Shown here: positions 27,253 to 37,422 of the stretch, in pieces
How the letters are laid out: each line of letters begins with the position of its first letter
Position numbering within the stretch: the stretch's first letter is position 1
Source of the DNA: Bordetella genomosp. 7
Lineage (GTDB): Bacteria; Pseudomonadota; Gammaproteobacteria; Burkholderiales; Burkholderiaceae_B
NCBI RefSeq assembly: GCF_002261265.1
Contig: NZ_NEVK01000004.1
Coordinates: 682,001-746,000 of the forward strand
Reading direction: 5' to 3'
DNA: 64,000 nucleotides
Translations under genes and position numbers: made by a program
Notes under the pieces: model-generated
Databases searched by the model: none
Told to the model about the DNA's origin: nothing
What the model saw: the letters and a program-made list of their open reading frames with translations, nothing else

Positions 27253-28626
27253 TCAGTATTGCGGCGCTGCCGTGAAGTTCAGGAAGCGGGTACTGGAACC
27301 CTGGAACGTCAGCCGCACGGTGCCGATGGGACCGTTACGCTGCTTACCCACGATGATTTCCGCCGTGCCCTTGTCGGGCGAATCGGGGTTATAGACTTCG
27401 TCTCGGTAAATGAACAGGATCAAGTCGGCATCCTGTTCAATGGCGCCCGACTCGCGCAAATCGCTCATCACAGGACGCTTGTTGGGACGCTGCTCCAGGC
27501 TTCGGTTCAGCTGCGACAGGGCAATCAGCGGGCAGTTGAGCTCTTTGGCCAGGCCCTTCAGCGAGCGGCTGATTTCCGAGATTTCCGTCGCGCGGTTTTC
27601 GCCGCCGCCATTGCCCGCCATCAGTTGCAGGTAGTCGATGATAATGAGGCCAAGCTGGCCGCACTGACGGGCAAGCCGGCGCGCCCGCGCGCGCACTTCC
27701 ATGGCGCTCAATGCAGGCGTTTCGTCGATGTACACCTGCGCATCCTGCATCAGTTGCACAGCATGCGTGACGCGGGGCCAGTCGTCGGCCACCAGTTTGC
27801 CGGTACGCATGCGGTGCTGGTCGAGCATGCCCACCGAGCCCAGCATACGCATTGCCAGCTGCACCGCGCCCATTTCCATGGAAAACACGGCAACCGGCAA
27901 CCCCTGTTCGATGGCCACGTGCTCGCCGATGTTCATCGAGAACGAGGTCTTGCCCATGGAAGGCCGCCCGGCCACGATGACCAAGTCTCCGGGCTGCAGC
28001 CCGGAAGTCATTTTGTCGAGATCGGTGAACCCGGTGGGCACACCGGTCACGTCGGAATCGCCCTCGCGATGATAGAGCTCGTCAATGCGCTCGACCACCT
28101 GGGTCAGCAGCGGCTGGATTTCCTGGAACCCGGCGGAACCCTTTTCGCCTTCCTGGGCGATCTTGAATACCTTGGACTCGGCTTCATCGAGCAACTGCCG
28201 CGCTTCCTTGCCTTGCGGATTGAGCGCGGCGGCGGAGATCTCGTCGGCGATCGACACGAGCTTGCGCAGCATCGCACGCTCGCGCACGATTTCCGCATAG
28301 CGCCGGATATTCGCGGCCGAAGGCGTGTTGTGCGCCAGGGCGTTCAGGTACGCCAGCCCGCCAGTGTCTTCCGCCTTGCCGGCGCTGACCAGCGATTCGT
28401 TCACGGTGATCACGTCTGCCGGCCGCGCCAGCCCTATCAGCCGCGCAATATGCTGCCAGATCAGACGATGGTCATGGCGATAGAAGTCGGACTCGTCGAG
28501 TACGTCGGCAATCCGGTCCCAGGCGGCGTTGTCCAGCAGCAGCCCTCCCAGCACCGACTGCTCGGCCTCGATGGAATGGGGAGGCACGCGCAAGTAATCT
28601 AGCTGGGAGTCGGCGGGTGTATTCAT
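27253..28626 (-). CDS. dnaB: Replicative DNA helicase DnaB
   Basis: DnaB is the hexameric 5'-3' helicase of the replication fork. The 457-residue protein has an N-terminal DnaG-interacting domain (VPPHSIEAEQSVLGGLLLDN), the RecA-like core with Walker A GRPSMGKTS and Walker B LIIIDYLQLM, and the C-terminal arginine region RDEVYNPDSPDKGTAEIIV. No intein is present. ATG 28626 follows the conserved N-terminus; the kinase-like gene ends 7 bp upstream. Confidence 0.97.
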   Translation of the reverse strand: MNTPADSQLDYLRVPPHSIEAEQSVLGGLLLDNAAWDRIADVLDESDFYRHDHRLIWQHIARLIGLARPADVITVNESLVSAGKAEDTGGLAYLNALAHNTPSAANIRRYAEIVRERAMLRKLVSIADEISAAALNPQGKEARQLLDEAESKVFKIAQEGEKGSAGFQEIQPLLTQVVERIDELYHREGDSDVTGVPTGFTDLDKMTSGLQPGDLVIVAGRPSMGKTSFSMNIGEHVAIEQGLPVAVFSMEMGAVQLAMRMLGSVGMLDQHRMRTGKLVADDWPRVTHAVQLMQDAQVYIDETPALSAMEVRARARRLARQCGQLGLIIIDYLQLMAGNGGGENRATEISEISRSLKGLAKELNCPLIALSQLNRSLEQRPNKRPVMSDLRESGAIEQDADLILFIYRDEVYNPDSPDKGTAEIIVGKQRNGPIGTVRLTFQGSSTRFLNFTAAPQY

Positions 28627-28633
28627 CTGTGGG

Positions 28634-29467
28634 CTAATAAAGAGTACGCAGGGTGTCGGCCACCCGGAAAAAACCTTGGACGTCGCGCCCCGGCAGGCGC
28701 CCCGCCACCGGGCGCAACACAGCGGCGGCACCGCCTACGACACGGGCCAGCCGTTGCAGGCGGGCCCGGACCGCGGGAGCGGGATGGGTGACGAAATAGA
28801 CATCCACCAACAGTTTACCCAGTGCGGGCAAATTGTCATCGTCGAGCTTGCGCAGCGCGAGCAGCGACGATACCAACTGGAACAGATCGTAGGCCTGCGC
28901 CAGGGGCAGCGACAGCGCGCCGCCGATGTTCTCTTCGAAGTCAATACGCCACAGCTGGCCGTCGCGCAGGGTAATGTTGCGCACCTGGGCGCCGCCATGG
29001 CAGTGCCCGGCCGCATGGAACTGCGCCAGATCTATCGCAAGCCTGCGCACCCAGTGCTCGCGCTGCCCGGGATCGCCATGCCGCAGCACGCCGGCCAGGT
29101 CGGCCCCCACATGTTCCAGCACCAGCAAGCCCGGCGCTTCCCGCCACACGTGCGGCACGCGGCAACCGGCCTGCGCCAGCGCGCGCAGGCGTTGCGCCTC
29201 GTAAGGCAGGCCATTGCGCAACAACACACTGGGGCGGGGAAACTCGCCCAGGAACAGCTTGCAGCCCACCGCCAGGAACAATGCGCGCACGTATCTCAGG
29301 GCATAGCTGATACCACGGGCCAGACCTGCCCGGCGGCGCTTGATCACGCAGGCCGTGCCATCGATGACGACCTCGCGCACGGAAGGCTCGCGGGCGCTGT
29401 CGACGCTGTCGAGCCAGGCCTGCAGGCCGGCTGGGGCTTGACTGTGCGGGGGTGGCGGCTGGCTCAC
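28634..29467 (-). CDS. Kinase-fold protein (Kdo/RIO-like)
   Basis: This 277-residue protein looks like a small eukaryotic-type/RIO or lipopolysaccharide-kinase fold. It has a catalytic-loop-like HCHGGAQVRNITL and a metal-binding-like RIDFEENIGG, with an N-lobe strand TACVIKRRR. The HxD aspartate is replaced (HGGAQ in place of HGDL), so activity is uncertain. The start is GTG 29467, with AGGAAGG just upstream. It lies between the rplI terminator and dnaB (7 bp), so it is probably co-transcribed with dnaB. The substrate is unknown. Confidence 0.7.
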   Translation of the reverse strand: MSQPPPPHSQAPAGLQAWLDSVDSAREPSVREVVIDGTACVIKRRRAGLARGISYALRYVRALFLAVGCKLFLGEFPRPSVLLRNGLPYEAQRLRALAQAGCRVPHVWREAPGLLVLEHVGADLAGVLRHGDPGQREHWVRRLAIDLAQFHAAGHCHGGAQVRNITLRDGQLWRIDFEENIGGALSLPLAQAYDLFQLVSSLLALRKLDDDNLPALGKLLVDVYFVTHPAPAVRARLQRLARVVGGAAAVLRPVAGRLPGRDVQGFFRVADTLRTLY

Positions 29468-29510
29468 GAAACCTTCCTGCAAAAAGCTGGCGTGAATGGG
29501 GCCCTCAAGC

Positions 29511-29539
29511 AAAAAAGCCGGCGCGGCCGCCGGCTTTTT
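29511..29539 (-). terminator. Intrinsic terminator of the rpsF operon
   Basis: GCCGGCG (29517-29523) and CGCCGGC (29528-29534) with flanking A/T pairs give a 12-bp stem with a CGGC loop, followed on the minus strand by T6 (29516-29511). It lies 20 bp past the rplI stop. Confidence 0.9.
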
Positions 29540-29558
29540 GCAGGTACTGACAAGACGC

Positions 29559-30014
29559 TTAGGCGAGGTCGCCTTCGACCAGGACGTTCACATCGACAGT
29601 GACATCGGGGTGCAGCGCAACCTGGATGGGGAACTCGCCCACGGCCTTCAGGGGGCCATTGGGCAGGCGCACCTGGCCCTTTTCCACGGCGTCAAAGCCG
29701 GCAGCCCGCAGGCCTTCGGCCACGTCGGCGTTGGTAACCGAACCGAACAGACGGCCATCGACGCCGGCCTTTTGCACGACCTTGAGCTGGAAGCCGGCCA
29801 GGCGGGCGCCCAGGGCTTCGGCAGCGGCGAGTTTCTCGGCCTGGATTTTTTCCAGTTCGGCGCGGCGGGCTTCGAATTCCTTCAGGGCGGCGTCGGTAGC
29901 GCGACGAGCCTTCTTCTGGGGAATCAGGAAGTTGCGGGCGTAACCATCACGCACCCGGACGACTTCGCCCAGGTTGCCCAGGTTGACGACTTTTTCGAGC
30001 AGGATGACTTGCAT
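29559..30014 (-). CDS. rplI: 50S ribosomal protein L9
   Basis: L9 is a two-domain 23S rRNA-binding protein of 151 residues. The N-terminal domain [21 protein letters not shown] is followed by the long connecting helix (about 40-75) and the C-terminal domain with [16 protein letters not shown]. It is the last gene of rpsF-priB-rpsR-rplI, 16 bp after rpsR, ahead of a strong terminator. Confidence 0.98.
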   Translation of the reverse strand: MQVILLEKVVNLGNLGEVVRVRDGYARNFLIPQKKARRATDAALKEFEARRAELEKIQAEKLAAAEALGARLAGFQLKVVQKAGVDGRLFGSVTNADVAEGLRAAGFDAVEKGQVRLPNGPLKAVGEFPIQVALHPDVTVDVNVLVEGDLA

Positions 30015-30030
30015 TTCAGTGCCCCCGGGA

Positions 30031-30303
30031 TCAGTTGTGGTTGTCGGTGTAAGGCAACAGGGCCAGGAAGCGCGCGCGCTTGATGGCGGTGTCCAGCTGA
30101 CGCTGGTAGTGTGCCTTGGTGCCGGTCAGGCGGGCCGGGATGATCTTGCCGTTTTCCTGGACGAAATCGCGCAGGGTGTCCAGATCTTTGTAGTCGATCT
30201 CTTCGACGCCGGCGGCGGTGAAGCGGCAGAACTTGCGACGCTTGAACAGCGGGTTCTGCTGCGTGAATTTGCGTTTTTCTTTGCGTTTTCCGAAGAAAGC
30301 CAT
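30031..30303 (-). CDS. rpsR: 30S ribosomal protein S18
   Basis: This 90-residue basic protein binds the 30S platform with S6. The core [20 protein letters not shown] and the [10 protein letters not shown] motif near the C-terminus are canonical. It lies 75 bp after priB. Confidence 0.98.
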   Translation of the reverse strand: MAFFGKRKEKRKFTQQNPLFKRRKFCRFTAAGVEEIDYKDLDTLRDFVQENGKIIPARLTGTKAHYQRQLDTAIKRARFLALLPYTDNHN

Positions 30304-30378
30304 GATGTGCCTCTTAGTCTAGTCGGGCCGCGTCGTTGTGTCGCGGGCCCGGAATCTGTTTCTGGTTCCGGTATGCCG

Positions 30379-30702
30379 TCATCCCACCAGTGGGTCGTGC
30401 CCTGCGCTGCCGCCGGTTTTACGGGCCCGCTGCAAGTGCAGCTTGACCTTTACCGAATCTTTGCGGGCAGCGGCCAGAAAGCCCTGCACCTGAAGTTCGG
30501 CCCCCAAGGGGATGCCCGTCAGCAATTGCGCCAGATCACCCAGGGCCACGGCGGTAATCGTGAGTTCGACGCGGCGCGGATGCCCCGCTTCGACGACTTC
30601 CGATTCGTGGGCCAGCAGCATTTCCAGCACTGGCACGCCGGCAGGAGTATGGCGCAAAGGCTCGCATTCAAGAACGCGGGCGCTCAGTTCCAGGGTGTTC
30701 AT
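30379..30702 (-). CDS. priB: Primosomal replication protein N
   Basis: PriB is a 107-residue dimeric OB-fold protein that stimulates PriA-dependent restart of stalled forks. It begins [20 protein letters not shown] and has an SSB-like core ([17 protein letters not shown]). Its place between rpsF and rpsR is the usual proteobacterial arrangement. No clear Shine-Dalgarno is seen, so translation may be coupled to rpsF, which ends 36 bp upstream. Confidence 0.95.
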   Translation of the reverse strand: MNTLELSARVLECEPLRHTPAGVPVLEMLLAHESEVVEAGHPRRVELTITAVALGDLAQLLTGIPLGAELQVQGFLAAARKDSVKVKLHLQRARKTGGSAGHDPLVG

Positions 30703-30738
30703 CCGGCCGGAGCGTGGTGGTAAAGCAGCGGCGCGGGG

Positions 30739-31116
30739 TTACTGGGCCTGGGCCGGCGCCGACGATTCGGCGCTTGCCTTGCGGGCCTCTTCGCGCTCGA
30801 CCGACTTCATCATGATCGAGGGAGCGGTCTGGGCCTTCTTGGTCTTGATGACCAGGTGGCGCAGCACGGCGTCGTTGTAGCGGAACGAATGCTCGAGCTC
30901 GTCGAGCGTGGCCTGGCCGCACTCGATGTTCATGCAGACGTAATGGGCCTTGACCAGCTTCTGGATGGGATAGGCCAATTGACGGCGACCCCAGTCTTCC
31001 AGGCGGTGCACCGTACCGCCCTGGCCGGTAACGAGCGACTGGTAGCGCTCGACCATGGCGGGCACCTGCTCGCTTTGGTCCGGATGGACAATGAACACTA
31101 CTTCGTAGTGACGCAT
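30739..31116 (-). CDS. rpsF: 30S ribosomal protein S6
   Basis: This 125-residue protein begins [20 protein letters not shown] and has the signature [18 protein letters not shown]; an Ala/Glu-rich tail ends the protein. AGGAG lies 9 nt upstream of ATG 31116. It heads the operon behind a good sigma70 promoter. Confidence 0.97.
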   Translation of the reverse strand: MRHYEVVFIVHPDQSEQVPAMVERYQSLVTGQGGTVHRLEDWGRRQLAYPIQKLVKAHYVCMNIECGQATLDELEHSFRYNDAVLRHLVIKTKKAQTAPSIMMKSVEREEARKASAESSAPAQAQ

Positions 31117-31231
31117 AGGTAAAACTCCTTGTGGATGTCCTGCGGGTGCAGGGCCGCGCAAAGCGCCGCCACCGGCCCGCAAGGGGCAGCCCGCCACCCT
31201 GAAATGGGGTGATCGAGCAAGAAAGCCTTTA

Positions 31232-31260
31232 ATTATCGCCTGTTACGGCCAGACATGCAA
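31232..31260 (-). promoter_or_regulatory. Sigma70 promoter of rpsF-priB-rpsR-rplI
   Basis: On the minus strand TTGCAT (31260-31255), a 17-bp spacer and GATAAT (31237-31232) make a strong -35/-10 pair. The predicted transcription start near 31225 leaves a GC-rich leader of about 108 nt before rpsF, long enough for the S6-S18 autoregulatory structure known in many bacteria, which I could not verify by eye. Confidence 0.7.
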
Positions 31261-31288
31261 GTAGGCGGCCCAGGCGCCGCGTGCTGCG

Positions 31289-32086
31289 TCAGCCCTCGAC
31301 GACGGCGTAGGCCGAGTGATTGTGAATGGACTCGAAGTTTTCGGCCTCGACGCGATAGCGCGCCACGCCCGGGTGGGCGGCCAGCCGGGCAGCCACGTCA
31401 CGCACCAGGTCTTCGACGAACTTCGGATTGTCGTAGGCACGCTCGGTGACGAACTTCTCGTCGGGCCGCTTGAGCAGCCCCCAGAGTTCACACGAGCCCT
31501 CGTCTTCAACCAGGCGAATAATGCGATCCATTGCAACGTCACCATTCAGGATGGCCGACACGGTGACATGCGAGCGCTGGTTATGCGCGCCGTATTCGGA
31601 GATGGCCTTGGAGCACGGGCACAGACTGGTGACCGGCACTTGCACCACCAGTTCGAATTCGACCTGGTCGCCCGCGGCGCGGGCAATCCATTGCACTTCG
31701 TAGTCGAGCAGGCTCTGCACTCCGGACACCGGAGCCGACTTGTTGACGAAATACGGAAACGCCGCGGTGATGTCGCCGCGCTCTGCATGCAGCAGCGGCA
31801 GCATCTCGCGCGCCATGTCGGCGAACAATGCCGGCGTCATGGGCACGCTGCGGAATTTCTCGAGCAGCGCCACGAACCGCGACATGTGGGTGCCCTTCTC
31901 TTCGGCCGGCAAGGCCACCGTAAGCGTCCAGGTCGCCACCGTAGGCTGGGCAGCGCCATCGGGCCCCGCCACGAGCATGGGGTGCCGCACGCCACGGATG
32001 CCGACGCGCTGAATGGGTATATGTCGCGTGTCAGCCGAACTTTGGACGTCGGGCATGACCAGGACGGGATCGATCGGAGAATTCAT
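31289..32086 (-). CDS. folE2: GTP cyclohydrolase FolE2 (type IB)
   Basis: FolE2 converts GTP to dihydroneopterin triphosphate for folate synthesis and, unlike FolE, can use metals other than zinc. The 265-residue protein begins [20 protein letters not shown] and has the metal-binding Cys region [20 protein letters not shown] and the C-terminal [20 protein letters not shown]. It stands alone between rpsF and dxs. Zur control is known for some folE2 genes, but I see no obvious site. Confidence 0.94.
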   Translation of the reverse strand: MNSPIDPVLVMPDVQSSADTRHIPIQRVGIRGVRHPMLVAGPDGAAQPTVATWTLTVALPAEEKGTHMSRFVALLEKFRSVPMTPALFADMAREMLPLLHAERGDITAAFPYFVNKSAPVSGVQSLLDYEVQWIARAAGDQVEFELVVQVPVTSLCPCSKAISEYGAHNQRSHVTVSAILNGDVAMDRIIRLVEDEGSCELWGLLKRPDEKFVTERAYDNPKFVEDLVRDVAARLAAHPGVARYRVEAENFESIHNHSAYAVVEG

Positions 32087-32208
32087 AAAGTTACCTGTCA
32101 GGGCGGAACGGACGAAGTGCTATGCCCTGAAATATGTTAGCGGAGCCATTATTACCGAAAAGAACTGCGCAGGGTGTGGAAAACCCTCCTACTAGTAGGT
32201 TGGCAACT

Positions 32209-34095
32209 CTATGGCCCCGTTTTCTGTACCTCGTCGCGGCCGGCATTTCCGAACCGATCGCGGATCGATCGCTCGATACCTGCCGCATCCAGGCCTACAC
32301 CGGCCAGCAGCGCGGCCTGATCTCCGTGATCGATGAACCGATCCGGCAGGCCCAACTGCAACATCGGCACGCTGACGCCTTCCTGGTTGAGCACTTCGGC
32401 GACCGCGCTGCCTGCGCCGCCCATGATGGCGGCCTCTTCGATGGTGACCAGGGCGCGATGGCTGGCGGCCAGTTCAAGGATAAGTTCGCGGTCGATGGGC
32501 TTGACGAAACGCATGTCGGCCACCGTGGCACCCAGCGCCTCGGCCGCAGCCAGCGCGGGCTGCAACAACGTGCCGAAGGCCAGGATGGCGATGTCGCCGC
32601 CCTGCCGGCGCACCACGCCCTTGCCCAGCGGCACGGTGTCCAGGCTGGCCGATACCTCGGCGCCACAGCCGGCGCCGCGCGGATAGCGCACCGACGCGGG
32701 ACCCGGATACTCGTAGCAGGTCGACAGCAACAGGCGGGCTTCGTTTTCGTCCGACGGCGTAGCCACCACCATGTTGGGCACGCACCGCAGATAGGCGATG
32801 TCATAGTTGCCCGCATGGGTGGCGCCATCGGCGCCCACCAGGCCGGCGCGGTCCAGCGCAAAGGTCACGTCCAGGTTCTGCAGCGCCACATCATGGATGA
32901 GCTGGTCGTAGCCGCGTTGCAGGAAGGTCGAATAAATCGCCACCACGGGCTTCTGGCCTTCGCAGGCCAGCCCGCCCGCGAAGGTGACGGCGTGCTGCTC
33001 GGCAATGCCCACATCGAAATAGCGGCGCGGGTATCGTTGTTCGAATTCCACCATGCCGCTGCCTTCGCGCATCGCTGGCGTGATGCCCACCAGGCGCGCA
33101 TCGCGTTCGGCCATGTCGCACAGCCATTGCCCGAACACCTGCGTGAATGTCTTGCGGGCCGGCGCCTTGCCCTGCTCGATGCCGACGGCCGGATCGAATT
33201 TGCCGGGGCCGTGGTACAGCACCGGATCGTTTTCGGCCAGCTTGTAGCCCTGCCCCTTGCGGGTGACCACGTGCAGGAATTGAAGGCCCTGCAAGGCCTT
33301 CAGGTTTTGCAGCGTGGGGATCAGGGCATCGAGATCATGGCCATCGATGGGGCCCACATAATTGAAGCCGAACTCCTCGAACAGCGTGGCGGGCGTGACC
33401 ATGCCCTTGGCGTGTTCTTCGAAGCGGCGCGCCAGTTCGAGCACCGGCGGCACATGCTGCAGCACGGCACGACCCACATTCTTGGCCGCGGCGTAGAACC
33501 TGCCGGACATCAGGCGCGCAAAATAGCGGTTCAATGCGCCCACTGGCGGCGAGATCGACATGTCGTTGTCGTTGAGCACCACCAGCAGGTTGATGTCGGG
33601 CGTGACCCCGGCGTTGTTCATGGCCTCGAAAGCCATGCCCGCAGACATGGCTCCGTCGCCGATCACCGCAATGTGGTTGCGCTGCACGCCCATGTTGCGC
33701 GACGCGACCGCCATGCCCAGCGCGGCCGAGATCGAGGTGGACGAATGGGCCGTGCCGAACGCGTCGTACTCGGATTCGCTGCGCTTGGGAAAGCCCGATA
33801 TGCCGCCGGCCTGGCGCAGCCTGGCCATGCCGGCGCGCCGCCCCGTCAGGATCTTGTGCGGATACGACTGATGCCCGACGTCCCAGATGATGCGGTCGTG
33901 CGGGGTGTCGAAAACGCGATGCAGGGCAATGGTGAGTTCCACCGTGCCCAGGTTGGACGACAAGTGGCCGCCGGTCTTGGAGACCGACTCAAGCACAAAG
34001 CCGCGCAGCTCGTCGGCCAGGGCCTTGAGCTCGCGACGGTCTAGCTGGCGCACGTCGGCCGGCGATTGGATGCGGTCCAGAAATTCTGTCGTCAT
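32209..34095 (-). CDS. dxs: 1-deoxy-D-xylulose-5-phosphate synthase
   Basis: DXS condenses pyruvate and glyceraldehyde 3-phosphate with thiamine diphosphate, entering the MEP isoprenoid pathway. The 628-residue protein has [16 protein letters not shown], the ThDP-binding [37 protein letters not shown] and the C-terminal transketolase domain. It ends xseB-ispA-dxs, 8 bp after ispA. The 122-bp region downstream has a 12-bp CTAG-centred palindrome (32188-32199) but no clear terminator. Confidence 0.97.
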   Translation of the reverse strand: MTTEFLDRIQSPADVRQLDRRELKALADELRGFVLESVSKTGGHLSSNLGTVELTIALHRVFDTPHDRIIWDVGHQSYPHKILTGRRAGMARLRQAGGISGFPKRSESEYDAFGTAHSSTSISAALGMAVASRNMGVQRNHIAVIGDGAMSAGMAFEAMNNAGVTPDINLLVVLNDNDMSISPPVGALNRYFARLMSGRFYAAAKNVGRAVLQHVPPVLELARRFEEHAKGMVTPATLFEEFGFNYVGPIDGHDLDALIPTLQNLKALQGLQFLHVVTRKGQGYKLAENDPVLYHGPGKFDPAVGIEQGKAPARKTFTQVFGQWLCDMAERDARLVGITPAMREGSGMVEFEQRYPRRYFDVGIAEQHAVTFAGGLACEGQKPVVAIYSTFLQRGYDQLIHDVALQNLDVTFALDRAGLVGADGATHAGNYDIAYLRCVPNMVVATPSDENEARLLLSTCYEYPGPASVRYPRGAGCGAEVSASLDTVPLGKGVVRRQGGDIAILAFGTLLQPALAAAEALGATVADMRFVKPIDRELILELAASHRALVTIEEAAIMGGAGSAVAEVLNQEGVSVPMLQLGLPDRFIDHGDQAALLAGVGLDAAGIERSIRDRFGNAGRDEVQKTGP

Positions 34096-34103
34096 GCTCG
34101 TTA

Positions 34104-35015
34104 TCAGCGGTCTCTGAGTACGATGTAATCGGCCAGGCGGGCCAGCATGGAGCCGGCCTCGCCCAGCGGAACCAGGGCAGTGTGCGCAGACACGCGCAGC
34201 TCTTCGGCCAGCGCGCGGGCGTCATCGAGCCCCAGCAAGGATACGTAGGTTGGCTTGTTGCCGGCGGCATCCTTGCCCGGCGTCTTGCCCAGGCTGGCGC
34301 TGTCGGCGGTAACGTCGAGGATGTCGTCGACCACCTGGAACGCCAGGCCGATGGCCTGCGCGTAGTTGTCGAGGGCCAGCCGGGTGTTGGAACTTGCGCC
34401 CGCTACGATGCCGCCCAGCGCCACGCTGCAGGCCAGCATCGCGCCGGTTTTCATGCTGTGCATGGTCTGCAGTTCGTCGCGCGACAACGCACGCCCCACG
34501 CTGTGCAAGTCGATGGCCTGCCCGCCCGCCATGCCCTGGCTGCCCGCAGCCCGGGCCAGCGCCTGCGTGGCCTGGACGATCAGCGCCGGCGCAATGGGCA
34601 TGTCCGCCAGAAGCTCGAAGGCAAGCGGTTGCAGCGCGTCGCCGGCAAGCATTGCGGTTGCCTCGTCGAACTGCACGTGCGTGGTCGGGCGGCCCCGCCG
34701 CAGCGTGTCGTCGTCCATGCAGGGCAAGTCGTCGTGGACGAGCGAATAGGCGTGTATCAATTCGACGGCTGCCGCGGCGCGGTCCAGCGAGGCTTCGATG
34801 GCTATCGCGCTGCCGTTGACGGGGCAGGCATGCCCGGCGGCATAGACCAGGGCCGCGCGGACACGCTTGCCGCCACCCAGCACGGCGTAGCGCATGGCTT
34901 CATGCAGGCGCGAGGGCAGCGCGTCGGCGGGCGGCAGGCATTCGTCCAGCACCGCTTCGATGTGCTGCGCGCGTTCGTGCAGCCAGTCGGCGAATGCAAC
35001 GTGTTTTTGCTTCAT
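34104..35015 (-). CDS. ispA: Farnesyl diphosphate synthase (short-chain prenyltransferase)
   Basis: This 303-residue enzyme condenses IPP with DMAPP and GPP to make farnesyl diphosphate. It has the first aspartate-rich motif in [20 protein letters not shown] and the second in [13 protein letters not shown], with [14 protein letters not shown] upstream. The ispA-dxs pairing supports the isoprenoid role; xseB ends 4 bp upstream. Confidence 0.96.
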   Translation of the reverse strand: MKQKHVAFADWLHERAQHIEAVLDECLPPADALPSRLHEAMRYAVLGGGKRVRAALVYAAGHACPVNGSAIAIEASLDRAAAAVELIHAYSLVHDDLPCMDDDTLRRGRPTTHVQFDEATAMLAGDALQPLAFELLADMPIAPALIVQATQALARAAGSQGMAGGQAIDLHSVGRALSRDELQTMHSMKTGAMLACSVALGGIVAGASSNTRLALDNYAQAIGLAFQVVDDILDVTADSASLGKTPGKDAAGNKPTYVSLLGLDDARALAEELRVSAHTALVPLGEAGSMLARLADYIVLRDR

Positions 35016-35019
35016 GCGC

Positions 35020-35286
35020 TTATTCGTCGTCTAGCGCGCGCGGATCCAGTGGCCGCAACAGGCCGTCTTCCAGCACCTTGACCTGCTGCTCGGCCTGCGC
35101 AAGACGTTCTTGGCAGACGCGAGTCAATTCGACGCCGCGCCGATAGGCCGCCAGCGACTGTTCAAGGGGCAACGATCCATTTTCCATGGCCGCCACCAGC
35201 GATTCGAGCTCGGCCAGGGCGGTTTCGAAGTCCTGGGGCAAAGGGCGGTCGTCTTGCTGAGGATCAGTGTGCGGAGAATTGGCCAA
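35020..35286 (-). CDS. xseB: Exodeoxyribonuclease VII small subunit
   Basis: This 88-residue helical protein has the signature FETALAELESLVAAMENGSL and LPLEQSLAAYRRGVELTR. It binds XseA to form the single-strand-specific nuclease. It leads the xseB-ispA-dxs operon, as in many proteobacteria. Confidence 0.95.
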   Translation of the reverse strand: MANSPHTDPQQDDRPLPQDFETALAELESLVAAMENGSLPLEQSLAAYRRGVELTRVCQERLAQAEQQVKVLEDGLLRPLDPRALDDE

Positions 35287-35368
35287 ACAGGGCTCCGTGC
35301 GCGGGGATAAATAGATTAATCCCCGAATTGTACGATGCTGGGCCCAGCGGCCTGCCGCAGGCGGCCGC

Positions 35369-36199
35369 TCAGGGGCGATGCCCGGACAATTGCCGCGCCA
35401 CGTCTCGCAGCGCAGGGGCTACGCGTTCGCGCAGGGCATCGGCCGGGAGCAACGATGACGGGCCGCCGCAGCTTACGACAAACACCCCCTCCCCCGTTAC
35501 GGACGGAAACGGAACCGCGGCCGCATTGATATCGGCGCGCCAGCCGCCAATCGCAAAGCAGCAGCCGGTAGCGGCCAGGTCGGCTGCCGCCTGACGCACA
35601 ACCGCCGCATCGGGCGCGGCCTGGCCCAGGCGGCCAAGCAATTCGTCCCTTTGCGAACCGGGCAGCGCTGCGAGATAGGCGCGGCCCATGGCACTGTTGA
35701 AACTGGCGCGATACCCCACCGGCAGGCGCAGATACAGCTCGGACGACCCGTGTATCGCCTCGATATACACCATGGCGTCGCCGTCGAAGGCGCCCAAGGC
35801 AACCGCCGCTCCGGTGGCTTTCGCCAGCTGCAGCATGGAATCCCTGGCCAGCTCCCGCACCTCCAGCCCCGCCAGCACCCCGAAGCCCAGGGCCAGCACG
35901 CCATAGCCGGGCGAATATTTGCCGCTGTCGGCGTGGTATCGCAAATAGCCCAGTTCGGTCAGTGTGTAGGTAATGCGGCTGATCGTGGGCTTGGGCAGCC
36001 CGGTCAACCCGGCAATGTCCTGGTTGCCCAGCCTGGCCGCTGCGGGACCGAAGCAACGCAACACGTCCAGGCCACGCGCCAGCGCCTCGATGAACTCGGG
36101 CGCTCCGCGCCCCGGGCTGTCGCCGCGACGACGTCGCGCCGGTCCGCTCAGGGATGTGCCGGCTGTGCCGGCGGCAGATCGATCGAAAGGGGCTTGCAT
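35369..36199 (-). CDS. IclR-family transcriptional regulator
   Basis: This protein of about 276 residues has an N-terminal winged helix-turn-helix (about 35-95; RGLDVLRCF, LTGLPKPTISRITYTLTELG) and a C-terminal IclR effector domain (about 105-270; SAMGRAYLAALPG). An Arg/Gly-rich leader of about 30 residues precedes the DNA-binding domain. The start is ATG 36199; a longer frame reaches 36256. It is divergent from the Bug-type gene 108 bp away and probably regulates it. Confidence 0.92.
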   Translation of the reverse strand: MQAPFDRSAAGTAGTSLSGPARRRRGDSPGRGAPEFIEALARGLDVLRCFGPAAARLGNQDIAGLTGLPKPTISRITYTLTELGYLRYHADSGKYSPGYGVLALGFGVLAGLEVRELARDSMLQLAKATGAAVALGAFDGDAMVYIEAIHGSSELYLRLPVGYRASFNSAMGRAYLAALPGSQRDELLGRLGQAAPDAAVVRQAAADLAATGCCFAIGGWRADINAAAVPFPSVTGEGVFVVSCGGPSSLLPADALRERVAPALRDVARQLSGHRP

Positions 36200-36307
36200 A
36201 GGAATCCGTTCGTTTTTATAGTTTGTTTCGGTCAACAAAATTAAATTTCGATCCACGAAATTTACAAGAAGTCGACTTTCACGTCCATGACAGCTTCAGG
36301 GGAAAAC

Positions 36308-37273
36308 ATGTTTAAACGCCTCACCACTATTGCCGCTGCACTCGTTTTGTCGGTATCTGCCGCAACGGCCAGCGCCGCTTATCCCGAGCGGCCCATTACC
36401 ATCGTTTCGCCGTTTCCCGCCGGCGGCGCCACCGATGTGCTGACCCGCATCCTGGCCGACCGCATGAGCAAGGCGCTGGCGCAGAGCATCATCGTCGAGA
36501 ACAAGGCAGGCGCGGGCACGACCATCGGCGCCGCCTACGTCGGCCGCGCGGCGCCCGACGGATACACACTGCTCATGGCCACCAACTCCACTCTAGTGAC
36601 CAACCGCTTCCTGTATAAGTCCCTGCCTTACGACCCCGACAGCTTCGCACCGATCGGCATGGTGGGCATCGGCCCGCTGGTCTTGCTGGCCAATGACAAG
36701 CATGGCTTCAAGAGCACGGCAGATGTTGTCGCTCATGCCAAGCAGCGGCCCGGCAGCCTGACTTTCGCCACCTTCGGCCCAGGCACGTCGTCGCATCTGG
36801 CCGGTGAACTGTTCAAGCAAGAAGCCGGCATCGACCTGCTGCACGTGCCTTTCAAGGGGGCGACCCAGGCCCTGCCGGCTGTCATCAACGGTGACGTTGA
36901 CCTGTTCTTCGACATGGTGGCTACCGGCATGCCCCAGGTTGAAGCGGGCAAGCTGAAGGTGTACGGCATCACGAGCAAGTCGCGGCTGGCCACCCTGCCC
37001 GATCTTCCGACGATGTCGGAACAAGGCTATCCCGCGTTCGACCTGACCGCCTGGTTCAGTTTCGTGGCGCCGCACGGCACGCCGCCAGACGTCCTGGAAA
37101 CGCTGCAAAAGGCGCTGGTGACCACTCTGCAAGACCCGCAAGTGCGCCAGAAAATGTTGAACATGGGCATCGAGCCGCGTTCCGGCACGGCAAGCGAGCT
37201 CACCCGGCAAATCTCCAGCGAGCAGCCCGTGATCGAAAAGCTGGTGCAACAGGCCGGGCTCGAACGCCAGTAA
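36308..37273 (+). CDS. Bug/TctC-family tripartite tricarboxylate-type binding protein
   Basis: This 321-residue periplasmic binding protein has a signal peptide (about 1-23, ending SAATASA), the Bug motif YPERPITIVSPFPAGGATDV and a conserved APDGYTLLMA region. Bug proteins bind carboxylates or nicotinate-like ligands and are hugely expanded in Bordetella; most have no permease beside them, as here. The start is ATG 36308 behind GGGGA; an ATG at 36287 is in frame. Ligand unknown. Confidence 0.93.
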   Translation: MFKRLTTIAAALVLSVSAATASAAYPERPITIVSPFPAGGATDVLTRILADRMSKALAQSIIVENKAGAGTTIGAAYVGRAAPDGYTLLMATNSTLVTNRFLYKSLPYDPDSFAPIGMVGIGPLVLLANDKHGFKSTADVVAHAKQRPGSLTFATFGPGTSSHLAGELFKQEAGIDLLHVPFKGATQALPAVINGDVDLFFDMVATGMPQVEAGKLKVYGITSKSRLATLPDLPTMSEQGYPAFDLTAWFSFVAPHGTPPDVLETLQKALVTTLQDPQVRQKMLNMGIEPRSGTASELTRQISSEQPVIEKLVQQAGLERQ

Positions 37274-37295
37274 ATTTCTTCATTTGCAACCAAAT

Positions 37296-37318
37296 GCCCC
37301 CGCGGCCGGTGCGGGGGC
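37296..37318 (+). terminator. GC hairpin after the Bug gene
   Basis: GCCCCCGC (37296-37303) and GCGGGGGC (37311-37318) form a perfect 8-bp stem with a 7-nt loop 22 bp past the stop. There is no T tract, so termination would need help. Confidence 0.4.
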
Positions 37319-37422
37319 GCGGTCCGATTGCGTTTGCACGCCCGGGCTAACGGTTCGAAACACGAGGGCCTGCGCGCGCAGCTAAGCTGGGTTTTCCCTG
37401 ACTCCGGACCAGCCGCCCGCAG

